A stretch of DNA of 45,958 bases, taken from contig CALDYY010000043.1 in assembly GCA_937944245.1 (NCBI GenBank), positions 1-45,958 of the forward strand. Reading direction: 5' to 3'. Below the pieces are notes generated by a model that saw nothing but the letters and a program-made list of their open reading frames with translations, was not told the DNA's origin and did not search any database. Of the stretch, positions 17,087-26,344 are shown piece by piece. The DNA comes from an uncultured Saprospiraceae bacterium. GTDB taxonomy: Bacteria > Bacteroidota > Bacteroidia > Chitinophagales > Saprospiraceae. Each line of letters opens with the position of its first letter. Positions within the stretch are counted from its first letter, which is position 1. The position numbers and the translations under genes are program-made.

Positions 17087-18814
17087 ATGAAAAAAATCAT
17101 ACAAGCGATGAATTTGAACTTGAGAGCAAAAAAAGAAAATACCTACGATGCCATTGTAATTGGTTCGGGCATTAGTGGTGGATGGGCGGCAAAGGAACTC
17201 TGTGAAAAAGGTTTGAAAACTTTAGTATTAGAGCGTGGTAGAAATGTGCGCCATATTTTAGACTATCCAACTGCTAACCTAGATCCTTGGAATTTTGAGC
17301 ATAGAGGCAGAACGCCACAAGAGGAACTTGAGGAAAAATATCCTAAGCAAAACAGAACAGGATACACTGTTTCAGAGCGTTCAAAACATTGGTTTGTGAG
17401 GGATGACGTACATCCTTATCAAGAAGTAAAACGCTTTGACTGGATGCGTGGCTATCATGTGGGTGGGCGTTCTATCATGTGGGGAAGACACAGTTACCGA
17501 TGGAGTGCCCAAGATTTTGAAGCTAATGCTAAAGAAGGCATTGCTACGGATTGGCCTATTCGCTATGAAGATATTGCGCCTTGGTACACTTACGTAGAAG
17601 GATATGCCGGCATTCAAGGCATGAAAGAAGGCTTGGCACAGTTACCTGATGGTAATTTCTTGCCGCCAATCAAAATGAATTGCGTGGAGCAGCACTTTCG
17701 CGAAAAAGTGGACGAGAAACTAAAATGGAAAGTAACTATCGGACGCACTGCCAATTTGACGCAACCGCTGCATGGTAGAGGAAGTTGTCAATACCGCAAT
17801 CGCTGTATAGAGGGTTGTCCTTATGGTGCTTATTTTAGTAGTAATGCAGCTACACTACCCGCTGCTGAGAAAACAGGAAATATGACACTTCGCCCTAATT
17901 CCATTGTTTATGAAATCATTTTTGATAAACAGGCTGGAAAGGCATCAGGTGTTCGCGTGATTGATACAGAAACAAAAGAAGATATTATTTTTGATGCAAA
18001 AATTATCTTCTGCTGTGCATCCGCTGTTGGAACAACTCAGATTTTGATGAACTCTAAATCAGATGCCTTCCCTAATGGCATCGGTGCTTCTAGTGGTGAG
18101 CTAGGGCACAATTTAATGGACCACCATTTTAGAGTAGGTGCAAGTGGCGAAATTGATGGCTTCGAGGATATGTATTACAGTGGTCGTCGCCCAACGGGTT
18201 TCTACATCGCACGTTTCAGAAATATTGACAAAGCCTCTACGCGCAAAGATTTCTTGAGAGGCTATGGCTATCAAGGTCAAGCGAGCAGAGATGGCTGGCA
18301 AAGTGCAGTAAAAGAAATGGGCATCGGTCCAGCATTGAAAGAAAACATGCAACGTCCGGGTGCATGGCGATTAGGCATGACTGCTTTTGCAGAAACTTTG
18401 CCTTACCATGAAAACAGAATGTTCCTAGACTATGAGAACAAAGACCAATGGGGATTACCAACGGTAGTATTTGATGCTGAGTTCAAAGAAAATGAGCGAA
18501 TTATGCGCAAAGACATGATGACCTCTGCAGCAGAAATGCTGGAAGCAGCAGGGTTTAAAAATATTCAAACTTACGATCAGGGTAGCTGGCCAGGTTTGGG
18601 CATTCACGAAATGGGAACTGCAAGAATGGGACGCGACCGCAAAACTTCTGTATTGAACAAAAACAATCAAGTTTGGGATGCCCCTAACGTATTTGTAACC
18701 GATGGTGCTTGTATGACTTCAGCTTCCTGCGTGAATCCGTCCTTAACTTACATGGCATTGACGGCTAGGGCAGCAGATTTTGCGGTATCTGAATTGAAAA
18801 AACAAAATTTATAA
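17087..18814 (+). CDS. GMC-type FAD oxidoreductase
   Basis: A 575-residue flavoprotein of the glucose-methanol-choline family. I choose ATG 17087 (MKKIIQAMNLN) over the open frame start at 17030, because the upstream residues are hydrophobic leader read-through; ATG 17108 is also possible. The FAD-binding motif GSGISGG is at about 26-32, followed by GRSIMWGRHSYRW, a CRYRNRC-like cysteine-rich segment (SCQYRNRCIEGCPYGAYF) and the C-terminal HEMGTARMG...NVFVTDGACMTSASCVNPSLTYMALTAR with the active-site histidine region. It has no signal peptide, but the next gene encodes a twin-arginine-like partner resembling gluconate 2-dehydrogenase subunit 3, so it may be exported with it. The likely activity is sugar or polyol oxidation; the substrate is not known. 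Confidence 0.9.
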   Translation: MKKIIQAMNLNLRAKKENTYDAIVIGSGISGGWAAKELCEKGLKTLVLERGRNVRHILDYPTANLDPWNFEHRGRTPQEELEEKYPKQNRTGYTVSERSKHWFVRDDVHPYQEVKRFDWMRGYHVGGRSIMWGRHSYRWSAQDFEANAKEGIATDWPIRYEDIAPWYTYVEGYAGIQGMKEGLAQLPDGNFLPPIKMNCVEQHFREKVDEKLKWKVTIGRTANLTQPLHGRGSCQYRNRCIEGCPYGAYFSSNAATLPAAEKTGNMTLRPNSIVYEIIFDKQAGKASGVRVIDTETKEDIIFDAKIIFCCASAVGTTQILMNSKSDAFPNGIGASSGELGHNLMDHHFRVGASGEIDGFEDMYYSGRRPTGFYIARFRNIDKASTRKDFLRGYGYQGQASRDGWQSAVKEMGIGPALKENMQRPGAWRLGMTAFAETLPYHENRMFLDYENKDQWGLPTVVFDAEFKENERIMRKDMMTSAAEMLEAAGFKNIQTYDQGSWPGLGIHEMGTARMGRDRKTSVLNKNNQVWDAPNVFVTDGACMTSASCVNPSLTYMALTARAADFAVSELKKQNL

Positions 18815-18881
18815 CTATCCAGTAAAAGGGTATAACCAATGAAAAACTAGGTTGTGCCTTTTTACTTAAAAAATAAATAAC

Positions 18882-19448
18882 ATGATGAATCGTAGAGAAG
18901 CCCTCAAACAAAGTATATTAGTCATTGGTGGAACAGTGGTTTCTGCCTCTGTCGTTTCCTCTATGCTAACCAGTTGCAACGCAGATGTTGCTGAAAAATG
19001 GATACCTGCTGTGCTAACGCAAGACCAAGCGGCTATACTCACTAAAGCAGTAGATACCGTCATTCCTGCTACGAGTACGCCGGGTGCAGTGCAAGCAGGT
19101 GTGCCACAACTGTTTGACCTTTTCCTGAAAGATAATATTTTCAAGAAAGAAGATAAGGAAATGATGATGAATGGTCTGGCGAGTTTGGACACAGAAGCAC
19201 AGGCTAAATACGGCAAACCTTTTGCTCAAATCACTGAAGAACAAGCCTTTGAATACTTATCTGAGTTAGATAAAGCTGCTATCGCATCAAAAGAACCAAT
19301 GTTTTTTGGAGCATTCAAGCAATTTGTGGTGTTTGCTTTTGCTACTTCTGAATTAGGAGCAACGCAGCATTTGCAATACCAGGCTGTACCAGGTGAATAT
19401 TCAGGTTGTGTGCCATTAACACAAATAGGCGTAACTTGGGCAGTATAG
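18882..19448 (+). CDS. Gluconate 2-dehydrogenase subunit 3-like protein
   Basis: A 188-residue partner protein of the GMC oxidoreductase. The N-terminus MMNRREALKQSILVIGGTV has an RR pair and a hydrophobic stretch like a twin-arginine signal, ending in a lipobox-like MLTSC (about residue 31). The mature part contains LTQDQAAILTKAVDTVIPAT, characteristic of the subunit 3 family, and a conserved GVP-x-LFDLFLKD segment. In this family the small subunit carries the Tat signal and is thought to export the folded flavoprotein. It lies 67 bp behind the oxidoreductase on the same strand. No cytochrome c subunit follows. The start could equally be the second ATG at 18885. Confidence 0.85.
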   Translation: MMNRREALKQSILVIGGTVVSASVVSSMLTSCNADVAEKWIPAVLTQDQAAILTKAVDTVIPATSTPGAVQAGVPQLFDLFLKDNIFKKEDKEMMMNGLASLDTEAQAKYGKPFAQITEEQAFEYLSELDKAAIASKEPMFFGAFKQFVVFAFATSELGATQHLQYQAVPGEYSGCVPLTQIGVTWAV

Positions 19449-19467
19449 TTTAAGTTAGGCGTAGATG

Positions 19468-19502
19468 TAGCTTTTTGAAGTCTTTAAGACTCCAAAAAGC
19501 TA
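19468..19502. terminator. Bidirectional terminator between convergent genes
   Basis: TAGCTTTTTG (19468-19477) pairs with CAAAAAGCTA (19493-19502), and the stem continues inward through AGTC/GACT with a single mismatch and a very small loop. It lies between the stops of the subunit-3-like gene (19448) and the PHP gene (19510), so it can serve both strands. Confidence 0.75.
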
Positions 19503-19509
19503 TATTTCT

Positions 19510-20634
19510 TTAATCTTTTACTTCCACTTTCAACACTACTGTTGGATGCGTTTTAGGCGCGATAATGCCATTCATTACTTTGAAGGGCAACTCAAATGAG
19601 GTAAGTTGCGTGAGTGTTTTTACTTCTAATTTTGTCGTTTCGTGTGCTTTTACTATGACAATATCATCGTGAGCATGGAATGAATAAGGGCTTTCATTCG
19701 CCAAGATGAAATCTACTTCTGAATGATTTTCAATAAAAACTTCTGCTACAGAAGCAATACCTTGATAGCGCGCTTTAGTAATTTTCAGAGAGGCTTCGAT
19801 TAAAGGGCTGAGGTATTCTTCCCGACCAACAAGTAGATTTTCAAACCAAGCCACAGTTCTACCTGCTTTGAGGGCTTCTTTTATGGATTCTGGTGTTTTT
19901 TCTTTGGCAAAAACTAATGTAATCGGGCGATGTCCACCTTCTGGCACTTTGTATTGCCAATCCACCAAACCATGCACATCAGAAGTTCCCATGATGGTCA
20001 AGTTATAATCCAACGCAATTTGTAGAGCTTCAGGAGAATAAGTCAAATCATTGATTACTTCGATGCCGTGCAATAAACCTTCTTTCACCAACTGCTTTTG
20101 CATATCGCTCATAGTGGCAATACCGTCGCGCTGTTGAGCAATCCAATTCGGGTGATTCCAAAATACAAAAGCGCCTTGTCGGTTGGCTTCTCTAAAGACT
20201 TCCATAGGGTCTTCTATTTTTAGTTTATTTGCATCTTCAATAAAAATAGCGTTGTTATGTCCAGGTGGTAAAGCTCTTGTGATTTCTGTGCCATTTACGA
20301 CAAGTAACGATGGATAAGGTCGTGCTGATTGTTGCGCTACCTCAAACGACCTGTTTAAATCAGGGTGAGGAATGTCTTTTTTATGTGGTTGATATTCAAT
20401 GTGTTCTGTCATAGAGACAATATCTAAACTATCCCTCAATGCTTCTTCTATACGAATATCGGGCCAGACGCTTCCATCGGAAAAAACAGTGTGAATGTGC
20501 AAATCTGCTTTCACCGTAACAAATCCAGGAATGTTAGGAAAATAAATGGCTCGCCCCAATCCATGTGTATGTACTTGTTGCGCCATCAGTGAGCCAGTGA
20601 GCATTAAGCTCAAGCATAAGCATAAGTTTTTCAT
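19510..20634 (-). CDS. Secreted PHP-domain phosphoesterase (Sb-PDE-like)
   Basis: A 374-residue exported protein: the first 18-20 residues are a signal peptide (LMLTGSLMAQ). The PHP metallo-hydrolase domain starts at KADLHIHTVFSDG, with metal ligands His46 and His48, then SMTEHIEY, NGTEITR, WNHPNW and GTSDVHG, which supply the other histidine and acidic ligands. The arrangement resembles the Sb-PDE phosphodiesterases described in sphingomonads, which act on organophosphate diesters. About 100 residues follow as a beta-rich C-terminal domain. The natural substrate is unknown. It is monocistronic as far as I can see, with a shared terminator at its 3' end. Confidence 0.88.
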   Translation of the reverse strand: MKNLCLCLSLMLTGSLMAQQVHTHGLGRAIYFPNIPGFVTVKADLHIHTVFSDGSVWPDIRIEEALRDSLDIVSMTEHIEYQPHKKDIPHPDLNRSFEVAQQSARPYPSLLVVNGTEITRALPPGHNNAIFIEDANKLKIEDPMEVFREANRQGAFVFWNHPNWIAQQRDGIATMSDMQKQLVKEGLLHGIEVINDLTYSPEALQIALDYNLTIMGTSDVHGLVDWQYKVPEGGHRPITLVFAKEKTPESIKEALKAGRTVAWFENLLVGREEYLSPLIEASLKITKARYQGIASVAEVFIENHSEVDFILANESPYSFHAHDDIVIVKAHETTKLEVKTLTQLTSFELPFKVMNGIIAPKTHPTVVLKVEVKD

Positions 20635-20759
20635 TGTTTTAATTTTTTAAGAACTGAATGGAATAAAAGAAGCGCATTTGATAACGCTTGCTCTTTAATT
20701 TTAGGGAAAGATAAATCAAGAATGTTAATTGAAAGTTATGCTTTTACTATCTTCGCTAT

Positions 20760-22454
20760 ATGAAAAAGTGGTTGCAACATCCAATTATTCCATTTTTGTT
20801 TATTTTATTGATTTCATTGGGTTTATTCCAAAGAAAATTAGGCTGGGATATGCTCAAGGGCACGCATTACAGTTGGTTACAGATTACGCCTGATTCCTAC
20901 ACCGAATATCTTTCATGGGAATTTTATCGCCAAACACCACTTCGTTTTCCCGTACTAGGCACTATGGAAAAATACGATTACCCTAGCAAATCGGGCATTG
21001 GGGTTACAGGTGCAATTCCTGCGATGGCAATGCCTTTGAGATTAGTGAATACTTTTTTGCCACAACGCTTTCAACACTTAGGTTGGTGGATGTTATTGAA
21101 TTATACTTTGCTAGGCATGTTTAGCGTGTTGCTTTTGAAAGCAATTGGCATTCGGTATCTATTGTGGCTAGTGCTTGGCGCAACTTTGTTCATCATCAGT
21201 CCTGCTTTCATCACTCGTTCTGGGCATTTGGCACTTTGCGCACATTGGCTTTTGATTTGGGCATTTTGGATTTATTACATAAAAAAGCCTATTGCTCAAC
21301 AATATCGAATGACTTTATGGAATGTAGGTATAGCGTCGCTTGTGCAACCTTACTTGCTAGCGATGGCGATGGGTATTCATGTGGCAACATTATGGAAAGG
21401 CGTACTAGAAAAATCTATAACTGATCGAAAAGCATTTTTTTATTTATTAGGCTACTTGCCTGTTATTGTTCTTTGCTGGTTCATAGCAGGTAATTTTAAT
21501 ATTCCATTGTCCTCGAATAGTGCGGAAGGTTATGGCATTTATTCCGCTAATTTGAATGTACTTTGGAATAGTCTTGGCTTTGCGCAAGTGTTTCCAGCTT
21601 TTCCTTGGGCAAATAGTGGGCAGCATGAAGGGTATAGCTATCTAGGAGCAGGTGCTATTTTCCTATTTTCAACAATGTTAATCTATCACTTGTTTACCAA
21701 AAAAATGACGTTTCAGCCTATTTGGGTCATTGCTGGATTAAGTGCTTTTTATGCCTTGAGCAATATAGTTACTTTCAATGAACATATTGTTTTTCAATAC
21801 TTTGGATTTCCTAAATTTATAACAGATACTTTTCGAGGCAGTGCGCGATTTATTTGGCTGCTGCATTATTTATTGATTTTTATGGGCATTAAATATCTGT
21901 TCGATAGCTCATTGCCTACTTTAGCCAAACATTTTATTATTGTAGCTGCATTTTCATTGCAACTATATGACTTGAAAGAATTTTTCTATCCCGATCAATA
22001 TAAATCGCACGTTTATACCCCAAAAATTGAACATCAAGTTTGGTCAACACTCACGCAAGGTGCAGCGCGCTTGGTTATGTATCCACCTTATGGCTGGAAT
22101 TATGGGCAAGAATATGATTTTTTAGATTTTGCTAATGTAGCTCTCGAAAATAAAATGGATTATACCGCAGCTTATCTAGCTAGAAACGATAAAAAAGCGA
22201 GGAACAGATACAAAGAATCTTTAAATCGCTTACTGGCTGAAGGTTCTCTAGTTGGCGAAGAAAACTCTATTTTTATAACGACTCCAGAAAATGCGCCTAC
22301 GTTTAAACTGCTTTATGAAAAAGGAATGATAAAAATGTTTGTGTATCAAGGAAGAATAGTGATTGTTCCTCATCAACTTAGCTCCAATATCAGCTACTTG
22401 GAAAGTCATCCAGATTTATTTCAACCTTTTGTTTTTGAAGCGATTAGCGAATAA
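20760..22454 (+). CDS. Polytopic membrane protein, DUF6311-like, possible GT-C glycosyltransferase
   Basis: A 564-residue inner-membrane protein with about ten hydrophobic segments and a soluble C-terminal tail of about 120 residues. Features such as WEFYRQTPLRFPVL with an early SYTEYLSWEF motif and SGHLALCAHWLLIWAFWIYY match my recollection of the DUF6311 family, whose topology resembles GT-C glycosyltransferases. The assignment is from memory of motifs and not verified. A TATCTTCG box at 20748-20755 resembles a -7 element but lies only 4 bp before the ATG, so either the message is nearly leaderless or this is chance. A glycosyltransferase gene is convergent downstream. Confidence 0.7.
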   Translation: MKKWLQHPIIPFLFILLISLGLFQRKLGWDMLKGTHYSWLQITPDSYTEYLSWEFYRQTPLRFPVLGTMEKYDYPSKSGIGVTGAIPAMAMPLRLVNTFLPQRFQHLGWWMLLNYTLLGMFSVLLLKAIGIRYLLWLVLGATLFIISPAFITRSGHLALCAHWLLIWAFWIYYIKKPIAQQYRMTLWNVGIASLVQPYLLAMAMGIHVATLWKGVLEKSITDRKAFFYLLGYLPVIVLCWFIAGNFNIPLSSNSAEGYGIYSANLNVLWNSLGFAQVFPAFPWANSGQHEGYSYLGAGAIFLFSTMLIYHLFTKKMTFQPIWVIAGLSAFYALSNIVTFNEHIVFQYFGFPKFITDTFRGSARFIWLLHYLLIFMGIKYLFDSSLPTLAKHFIIVAAFSLQLYDLKEFFYPDQYKSHVYTPKIEHQVWSTLTQGAARLVMYPPYGWNYGQEYDFLDFANVALENKMDYTAAYLARNDKKARNRYKESLNRLLAEGSLVGEENSIFITTPENAPTFKLLYEKGMIKMFVYQGRIVIVPHQLSSNISYLESHPDLFQPFVFEAISE

Positions 22455-22501
22455 TAGCAAATATTAACAACACTGAATTTTAAAATATTGATGGTTTTCA
22501 T

Positions 22502-23659
22502 TCACTGTACTTTACGTCCTTTCCATTCATATTTTTTAACCGTAGCCGCTAAAAAACCGACCACAGCAATATAAAAAATATGCAAAAAAAAAGAGGAAAT
22601 AAAAGAACGCATTAAGTCTGTTCGATTAAAAAAACGGCTCATTTGTCGTAGAAAAATAAAATCCATTATTGCTTTTATTATTAAGCCTAGTATTAGTAAA
22701 TATATTCCTTTCCAACCCAAAAAAGGTAAAAGCAATAAGCCAAGCATAAGATTAACACAAAAGAAAAAAACCAAAGCTAAGATAAGCGTCACTAATTGTT
22801 CTCGATAACTACTTGATTTAGTGGACCATCTAATGCGTTGATTAAGAAAACTTTGCCAGTCGGGTTTAGCTAAGGTAAGCACCGTGGCAGCACTATTTTT
22901 TAAGTAGCCAATACTTTCGGGATATTTGGCAGCTACTTTTTGCATGAGTAGCATGTCATCGCCGGAAGCTAAATGATTGATACCTTCAAATCCTTTTACT
23001 TCATAGAATACTTGCTTTTCATAAGCTAAATTTGCACCGTTGCACATTCGCATGAATCGGCGTTGAATGCCGCCACCTGCTATACCCATCATTCCCATAA
23101 AGTCTAAGGATTGAAAGCGTTCCAGTGTATTTTTTTCATTGTAGAAATTAACAGGTGCTGCAATGAATTTGAACTTTTTGATTTCATAAAAAGAGGCAAT
23201 TAATGCCAACCAATTTTCAGGAACAATGCAATCTGCATCTGTGCTGACAATAAGTGTGCCTTTGGCATTGGCAATACCAATTTCTATGGCTTTTTTCTTA
23301 TAGGATTGTGTTTCATTTTCCTGTAAAAAATCGGATAAAGAAAGCAATTTTAAATTAGGGTAATGGAACGATTGCACAATAGCGGCAGTCGAATCGGTAG
23401 AATAATCATCCAAAACAATGACTTCAAACAATGACTTGGGATAGTGCTGTTGAAAGATGGAATTTAAGCAGGAGGCTATATTTTCTGCTTCGTTTCTGGC
23501 AGGAATAAGTACAGTGATGAAGGTATTAGGCGTAAAATGTGGTGGCACTTCCCAATTAGCTAAATGCTTCCACCCAATGATGTATTGTGCCATAATAAAT
23601 ACATAACTCAACATCAGGACTAAAGAAACTGCGGAATAAATAATGAATGTTAACGTCAC
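22502..23659 (-). CDS. Membrane-bound family 2 glycosyltransferase
   Basis: A 385-residue protein starting at GTG 23659. TM1 (about 5-28) is followed by a GT-2 domain: LIPARNEAENI, VIVLDDYSTDS (Asp84/Asp85), STDADC (DAD at 141-143, nucleotide-sugar and metal binding), SGDDM, and QRIRW, the Q-x-x-R-W signature of processive and related transferases. Three or four hydrophobic segments form the C-terminus. It probably adds sugars to a lipid or polysaccharide at the inner membrane. It stands in a divergent pair with the histidine kinase gene at 23736; a promoter-like site for the kinase lies just inside the gap. Confidence 0.9.
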   Translation of the reverse strand: MTLTFIIYSAVSLVLMLSYVFIMAQYIIGWKHLANWEVPPHFTPNTFITVLIPARNEAENIASCLNSIFQQHYPKSLFEVIVLDDYSTDSTAAIVQSFHYPNLKLLSLSDFLQENETQSYKKKAIEIGIANAKGTLIVSTDADCIVPENWLALIASFYEIKKFKFIAAPVNFYNEKNTLERFQSLDFMGMMGIAGGGIQRRFMRMCNGANLAYEKQVFYEVKGFEGINHLASGDDMLLMQKVAAKYPESIGYLKNSAATVLTLAKPDWQSFLNQRIRWSTKSSSYREQLVTLILALVFFFCVNLMLGLLLLPFLGWKGIYLLILGLIIKAIMDFIFLRQMSRFFNRTDLMRSFISSFFLHIFYIAVVGFLAATVKKYEWKGRKVQ

Positions 23660-23663
23660 AACG

Positions 23664-23693
23664 TTTGGATTGAGTGGACAACAATTATATTTG
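23664..23693 (+). promoter_or_regulatory. Bacteroidota-type promoter candidate for the histidine kinase gene
   Basis: TTTG (23664-23667), an 18-nt spacer, then TATATTTG (23686-23693), an exact match to TAnnTTTG. The kinase ATG at 23736 lies about 43 bp downstream, a sensible leader length. The site begins 5 bp from the GTG of the divergent glycosyltransferase. Confidence 0.6.
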
Positions 23694-23735
23694 TCGCAAA
23701 AGTAAACAAGGGTATCGCTTTTTAGAATAGGGTTT

Positions 23736-24917
23736 ATGGATATTTACACGCAGAAATCGAGATGGAAATGGTATTTAGGTATTGCAGGGATACTGATTGT
23801 ATTGATTTCACTGGGTTTTTCTATCTATTTGACCAATGGACTTTCTGCTGCTGAAAAAAGAACAGCAGCGCTTTATTTGAAAGCAATGGAGCGACTTCAA
23901 CAGTATGAGGCAAGCGGCGAAGATATTGATGAAAGCGATTATACAATGGTAACGGAAATTATTGTTGCCAATCAAACCATTCCTGTTATTCTCTACGATT
24001 ATGAAGCAGATTCTATTTATGCTGCTAATAATTTCGGTGAAGAACTTGATTTTGATTATGTGTTTTTGAGAAAGCAGTTGCAGCGGATGCAAGCCCAAAA
24101 TAGTCCCTATATTGAAATTAGTTCCTTTCCACAACGGCTGTATTATAAAGAATCCAAAATTCTTACCTTACTTCGATATTTCCCTTTGGTTCAGTTATTA
24201 CTTATTGCCGCATTTATTGCCTTTGGCTATTTTAGTTTTAGCAATGCCCGTCGAGCGGAGCAAAATCGAGTATGGGCAGGCATGGCAAAAGAAACTGCAC
24301 ATCAACTAGGCACACCTATTAGTGCTATTTTGGGTTGGTTAGATCATTTGCAAGGTACGCAAGAAGAAAATGAAGAAGTGCAGGAAGTGGTTACAGAACT
24401 GCGTAGTGATGTGAATAGATTAGAATTAGTAGCAGACCGTTTTTCAAAAATTGGTTCTGCTCCCGAATTGGTGCAAACCAATGTTTATGAGGAACTCCAC
24501 AACGTGCGTACTTACATGCAGCGACGCGCGCCTAGAAAAGTAGAATTTTTCTTTCCAAACCCCAATGATAATCCGCCTACCTTTGCTTTGCTTAATGTGC
24601 ATTTATTTGCTTGGGTAATTGAAAATTTATTGCGCAACGCCCTCGATGCTATGGGGAACAAAGGTATTATCTCCGCTAACGTGTATGAAGAAGGAAACTT
24701 TATAGCTATTGACATTAGCGATACTGGAAAGGGTATTCCTAGCTCAAAGTGGAAGACCATCTTTCAGCCGGGCTACTCCACCAAAAAAAGAGGATGGGGA
24801 CTTGGGCTTTCTCTCGCCAAACGTATTGTAGAGGAATATCATGCGGGGAAAATTTATGTTAAAGAATCAAAAGAAGGGATTGGCACTACTTTTACGATTA
24901 AGTTGCCCAAGATTTAA
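23736..24917 (+). CDS. Membrane sensor histidine kinase
   Basis: A 393-residue two-helix sensor kinase. TM1 is about 12-34, then a periplasmic region of about 110 residues without a recognisable sensor domain, TM2 about 147-168, and directly the kinase core with no clear HAMP domain. The H-box is AKETAHQLGTPISAI with phospho-acceptor His189. The ATPase domain shows NLLRNALDAMGNKG (N-box), DTGKGIP, and GWGLGLSLAKRIVEEYH. The form TAHQLGTP is frequent in Bacteroidota kinases. No response regulator gene is adjacent, so its partner must lie elsewhere. A promoter-like site lies 43 bp upstream. Confidence 0.92.
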   Translation: MDIYTQKSRWKWYLGIAGILIVLISLGFSIYLTNGLSAAEKRTAALYLKAMERLQQYEASGEDIDESDYTMVTEIIVANQTIPVILYDYEADSIYAANNFGEELDFDYVFLRKQLQRMQAQNSPYIEISSFPQRLYYKESKILTLLRYFPLVQLLLIAAFIAFGYFSFSNARRAEQNRVWAGMAKETAHQLGTPISAILGWLDHLQGTQEENEEVQEVVTELRSDVNRLELVADRFSKIGSAPELVQTNVYEELHNVRTYMQRRAPRKVEFFFPNPNDNPPTFALLNVHLFAWVIENLLRNALDAMGNKGIISANVYEEGNFIAIDISDTGKGIPSSKWKTIFQPGYSTKKRGWGLGLSLAKRIVEEYHAGKIYVKESKEGIGTTFTIKLPKI

Positions 24918-24992
24918 TCTATTATACTAAAATGTTGCGCCCTTTTAGAGGAATTAAGGCTAACTTGTTAAATTCACATCACATATCTTTAA

Positions 24993-26117
24993 TCACTTTT
25001 TCAGTAAATTAGCTATTAATTCGTCTAACAGGTCATTCTCAAAAGAATGATTGACAAAACCAGTGTAATCGTCTAACTTATCCAAAGCATGTGCTAAGTC
25101 TAGCTTATCCTGAGATTGGTTAAAGAAAATTTTTTTGTCCGTAAAGTGTTGAGCCAAATACTCTTGCTCAGTTTGTCCAGGTGTTGGAATCAAAATTGCC
25201 TTTTTTCTTAATTTAGCCAAATCCATAATGGTGCTATACCCTGAACGGCTGATTACTACATCTGCCGCTAACATCGCTCTGTTCAGCGAAGTTGTATTCA
25301 AAAATGAAACGTATTTAATATTGTGGGAAAGCTGTTTTCTTTCATCGCTTTCAGGCTTTCCGCCAACAATTAGAAAAGAATTGGTAAGCTCTTTAGCCTG
25401 TGCAATAATTTCCGCTTCTAAAAAAGTACGCTGTGGCTCGGGACCAGAAAGCACAGCAATTACATCATACTCCTTTTTCACTTCATAGCGCTGCATCCTC
25501 GATAAACTACCTACATAGGATACGGATGGCAGTGGAGCAGGATGGGATAAAATACCCGACAAGCTAGGCTCGTTTGCCACATCGGGAATCCAACAGCTAT
25601 CAAAAAAAATGCGAATCCAACGATTCAGCCCTTTGCGAACAATAGCCTGTAACAACGGATTGGGAATAATCACATTCAGTTGGTGAGTCATAAAGATATT
25701 ACGCACTTTTCGATGAAATAAGCCATAGCGATTATCGGAAATCACAATTTTAATGTCGTGTTGTCGAATAATTTTTTTCAATGCGATATGCTCCGCTACC
25801 ATCGCATACACAATTTTAGGCAACTGACTTGCCATTGCCAAAGTCATATTGGTAGAGCGATAGCGAATATTATAAGCAGGTAATTTGAGCAAAGTTAGTG
25901 TAGGATAATGCTGCTGGAGGAGTGCATAAGCACGACCATCTGTGGCTAAGATAACAGTTGCTCCATGCTGTAAGAGTTTGTCAACCAAAGGAATACAACG
26001 AGTAGCATGACCAAGTCCCCAGCCTAGAGGGGCGACTAATACATTAACAGAAGTATGCTTGGATAATTTATTTTCTTTTGATAGCTTTTTCCAAAGAACC
26101 TTAAAAAAATTATCCAC
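24993..26117 (-). CDS. GT-28/MurG-like glycosyltransferase
   Basis: A 374-residue GT-B fold protein read from GTG 26117; no in-frame ATG precedes the first motif, so the first 20 or so residues are uncertain. The N-terminal domain has VLVAPLGWGLGHATRCIPLV, the glycine-rich acceptor-side loop of MurG-like enzymes. The C-terminal domain has the donor-binding ADVVISRSGYSTIMDLAKLRKKAILIPTPGQTEQEYLAQ pattern, where SRSGYST and the PTPGQTEQE segment contact the nucleotide sugar. The real MurG of this phylum normally sits in the division cluster, so this is a paralogue acting on an unknown acceptor. It lies just downstream of a tRNA gene on the same strand. Confidence 0.88.
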   Translation of the reverse strand: MDNFFKVLWKKLSKENKLSKHTSVNVLVAPLGWGLGHATRCIPLVDKLLQHGATVILATDGRAYALLQQHYPTLTLLKLPAYNIRYRSTNMTLAMASQLPKIVYAMVAEHIALKKIIRQHDIKIVISDNRYGLFHRKVRNIFMTHQLNVIIPNPLLQAIVRKGLNRWIRIFFDSCWIPDVANEPSLSGILSHPAPLPSVSYVGSLSRMQRYEVKKEYDVIAVLSGPEPQRTFLEAEIIAQAKELTNSFLIVGGKPESDERKQLSHNIKYVSFLNTTSLNRAMLAADVVISRSGYSTIMDLAKLRKKAILIPTPGQTEQEYLAQHFTDKKIFFNQSQDKLDLAHALDKLDDYTGFVNHSFENDLLDELIANLLKK

Positions 26118-26152
26118 AACCCATGAAATGAAGGTAAGTTAGCAATCCATTG

Positions 26153-26226
26153 TGATCCCGTCAGGATTCGAACCTGAGACCTACTGATTAGAAGTCAGTT
26201 GCTCTATCCAGCTGAGCTACGAGACC
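26153..26226 (-). tRNA. tRNA-Arg, anticodon UCU
   Basis: On the minus strand the sequence folds as a full cloverleaf: acceptor GGTCTCG pairs with CGGGATC (two G-U wobbles), a D arm GCTCAGCTGGATAGAGC, an anticodon arm with loop CTTCTAA giving anticodon TCT, a variable loop, and a T arm with the TTCGAAT loop. The CCA tail is not encoded. The anticodon reads AGA, an arginine codon common in AT-rich genomes. A matching promoter lies just upstream. Confidence 0.95.
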
Positions 26227-26244
26227 ATTTTTATAATTAGAGCG

Positions 26245-26274
26245 CAAATATACGCAACTTTTTCAATTTTGCAA
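26245..26274 (-). promoter_or_regulatory. Consensus Bacteroidota promoter of the tRNA-Arg gene
   Basis: Reading the minus strand: TTG (26274-26272), a spacer of exactly 19 nt, then TATATTTG (26252-26245), a perfect TAnnTTTG. The tRNA 5' end at 26226 is about 19 bp beyond the -7 box, as expected for a stable RNA promoter with a short leader. Confidence 0.75.
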
Positions 26275-26344
26275 TGAACATCTTTATTTCATTTTAATTT
26301 TCTGTGTATCCTTTTTTTTGAACTGCTAAAAAATTAGAATACAC

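Noticed and set aside
18866-19216. Minus-strand open frame opposite the subunit-3-like gene
   Set aside because: It is a shadow of the clear coding frame on the plus strand, with no recognisable motifs.
20748-20760. TATCTTCG as promoter -7 box of the DUF6311-like gene
   Set aside because: It lies only 4 bp before the start codon and has one change from TAnnTTTG; it would need a leaderless message or a different start, so I did not annotate it.
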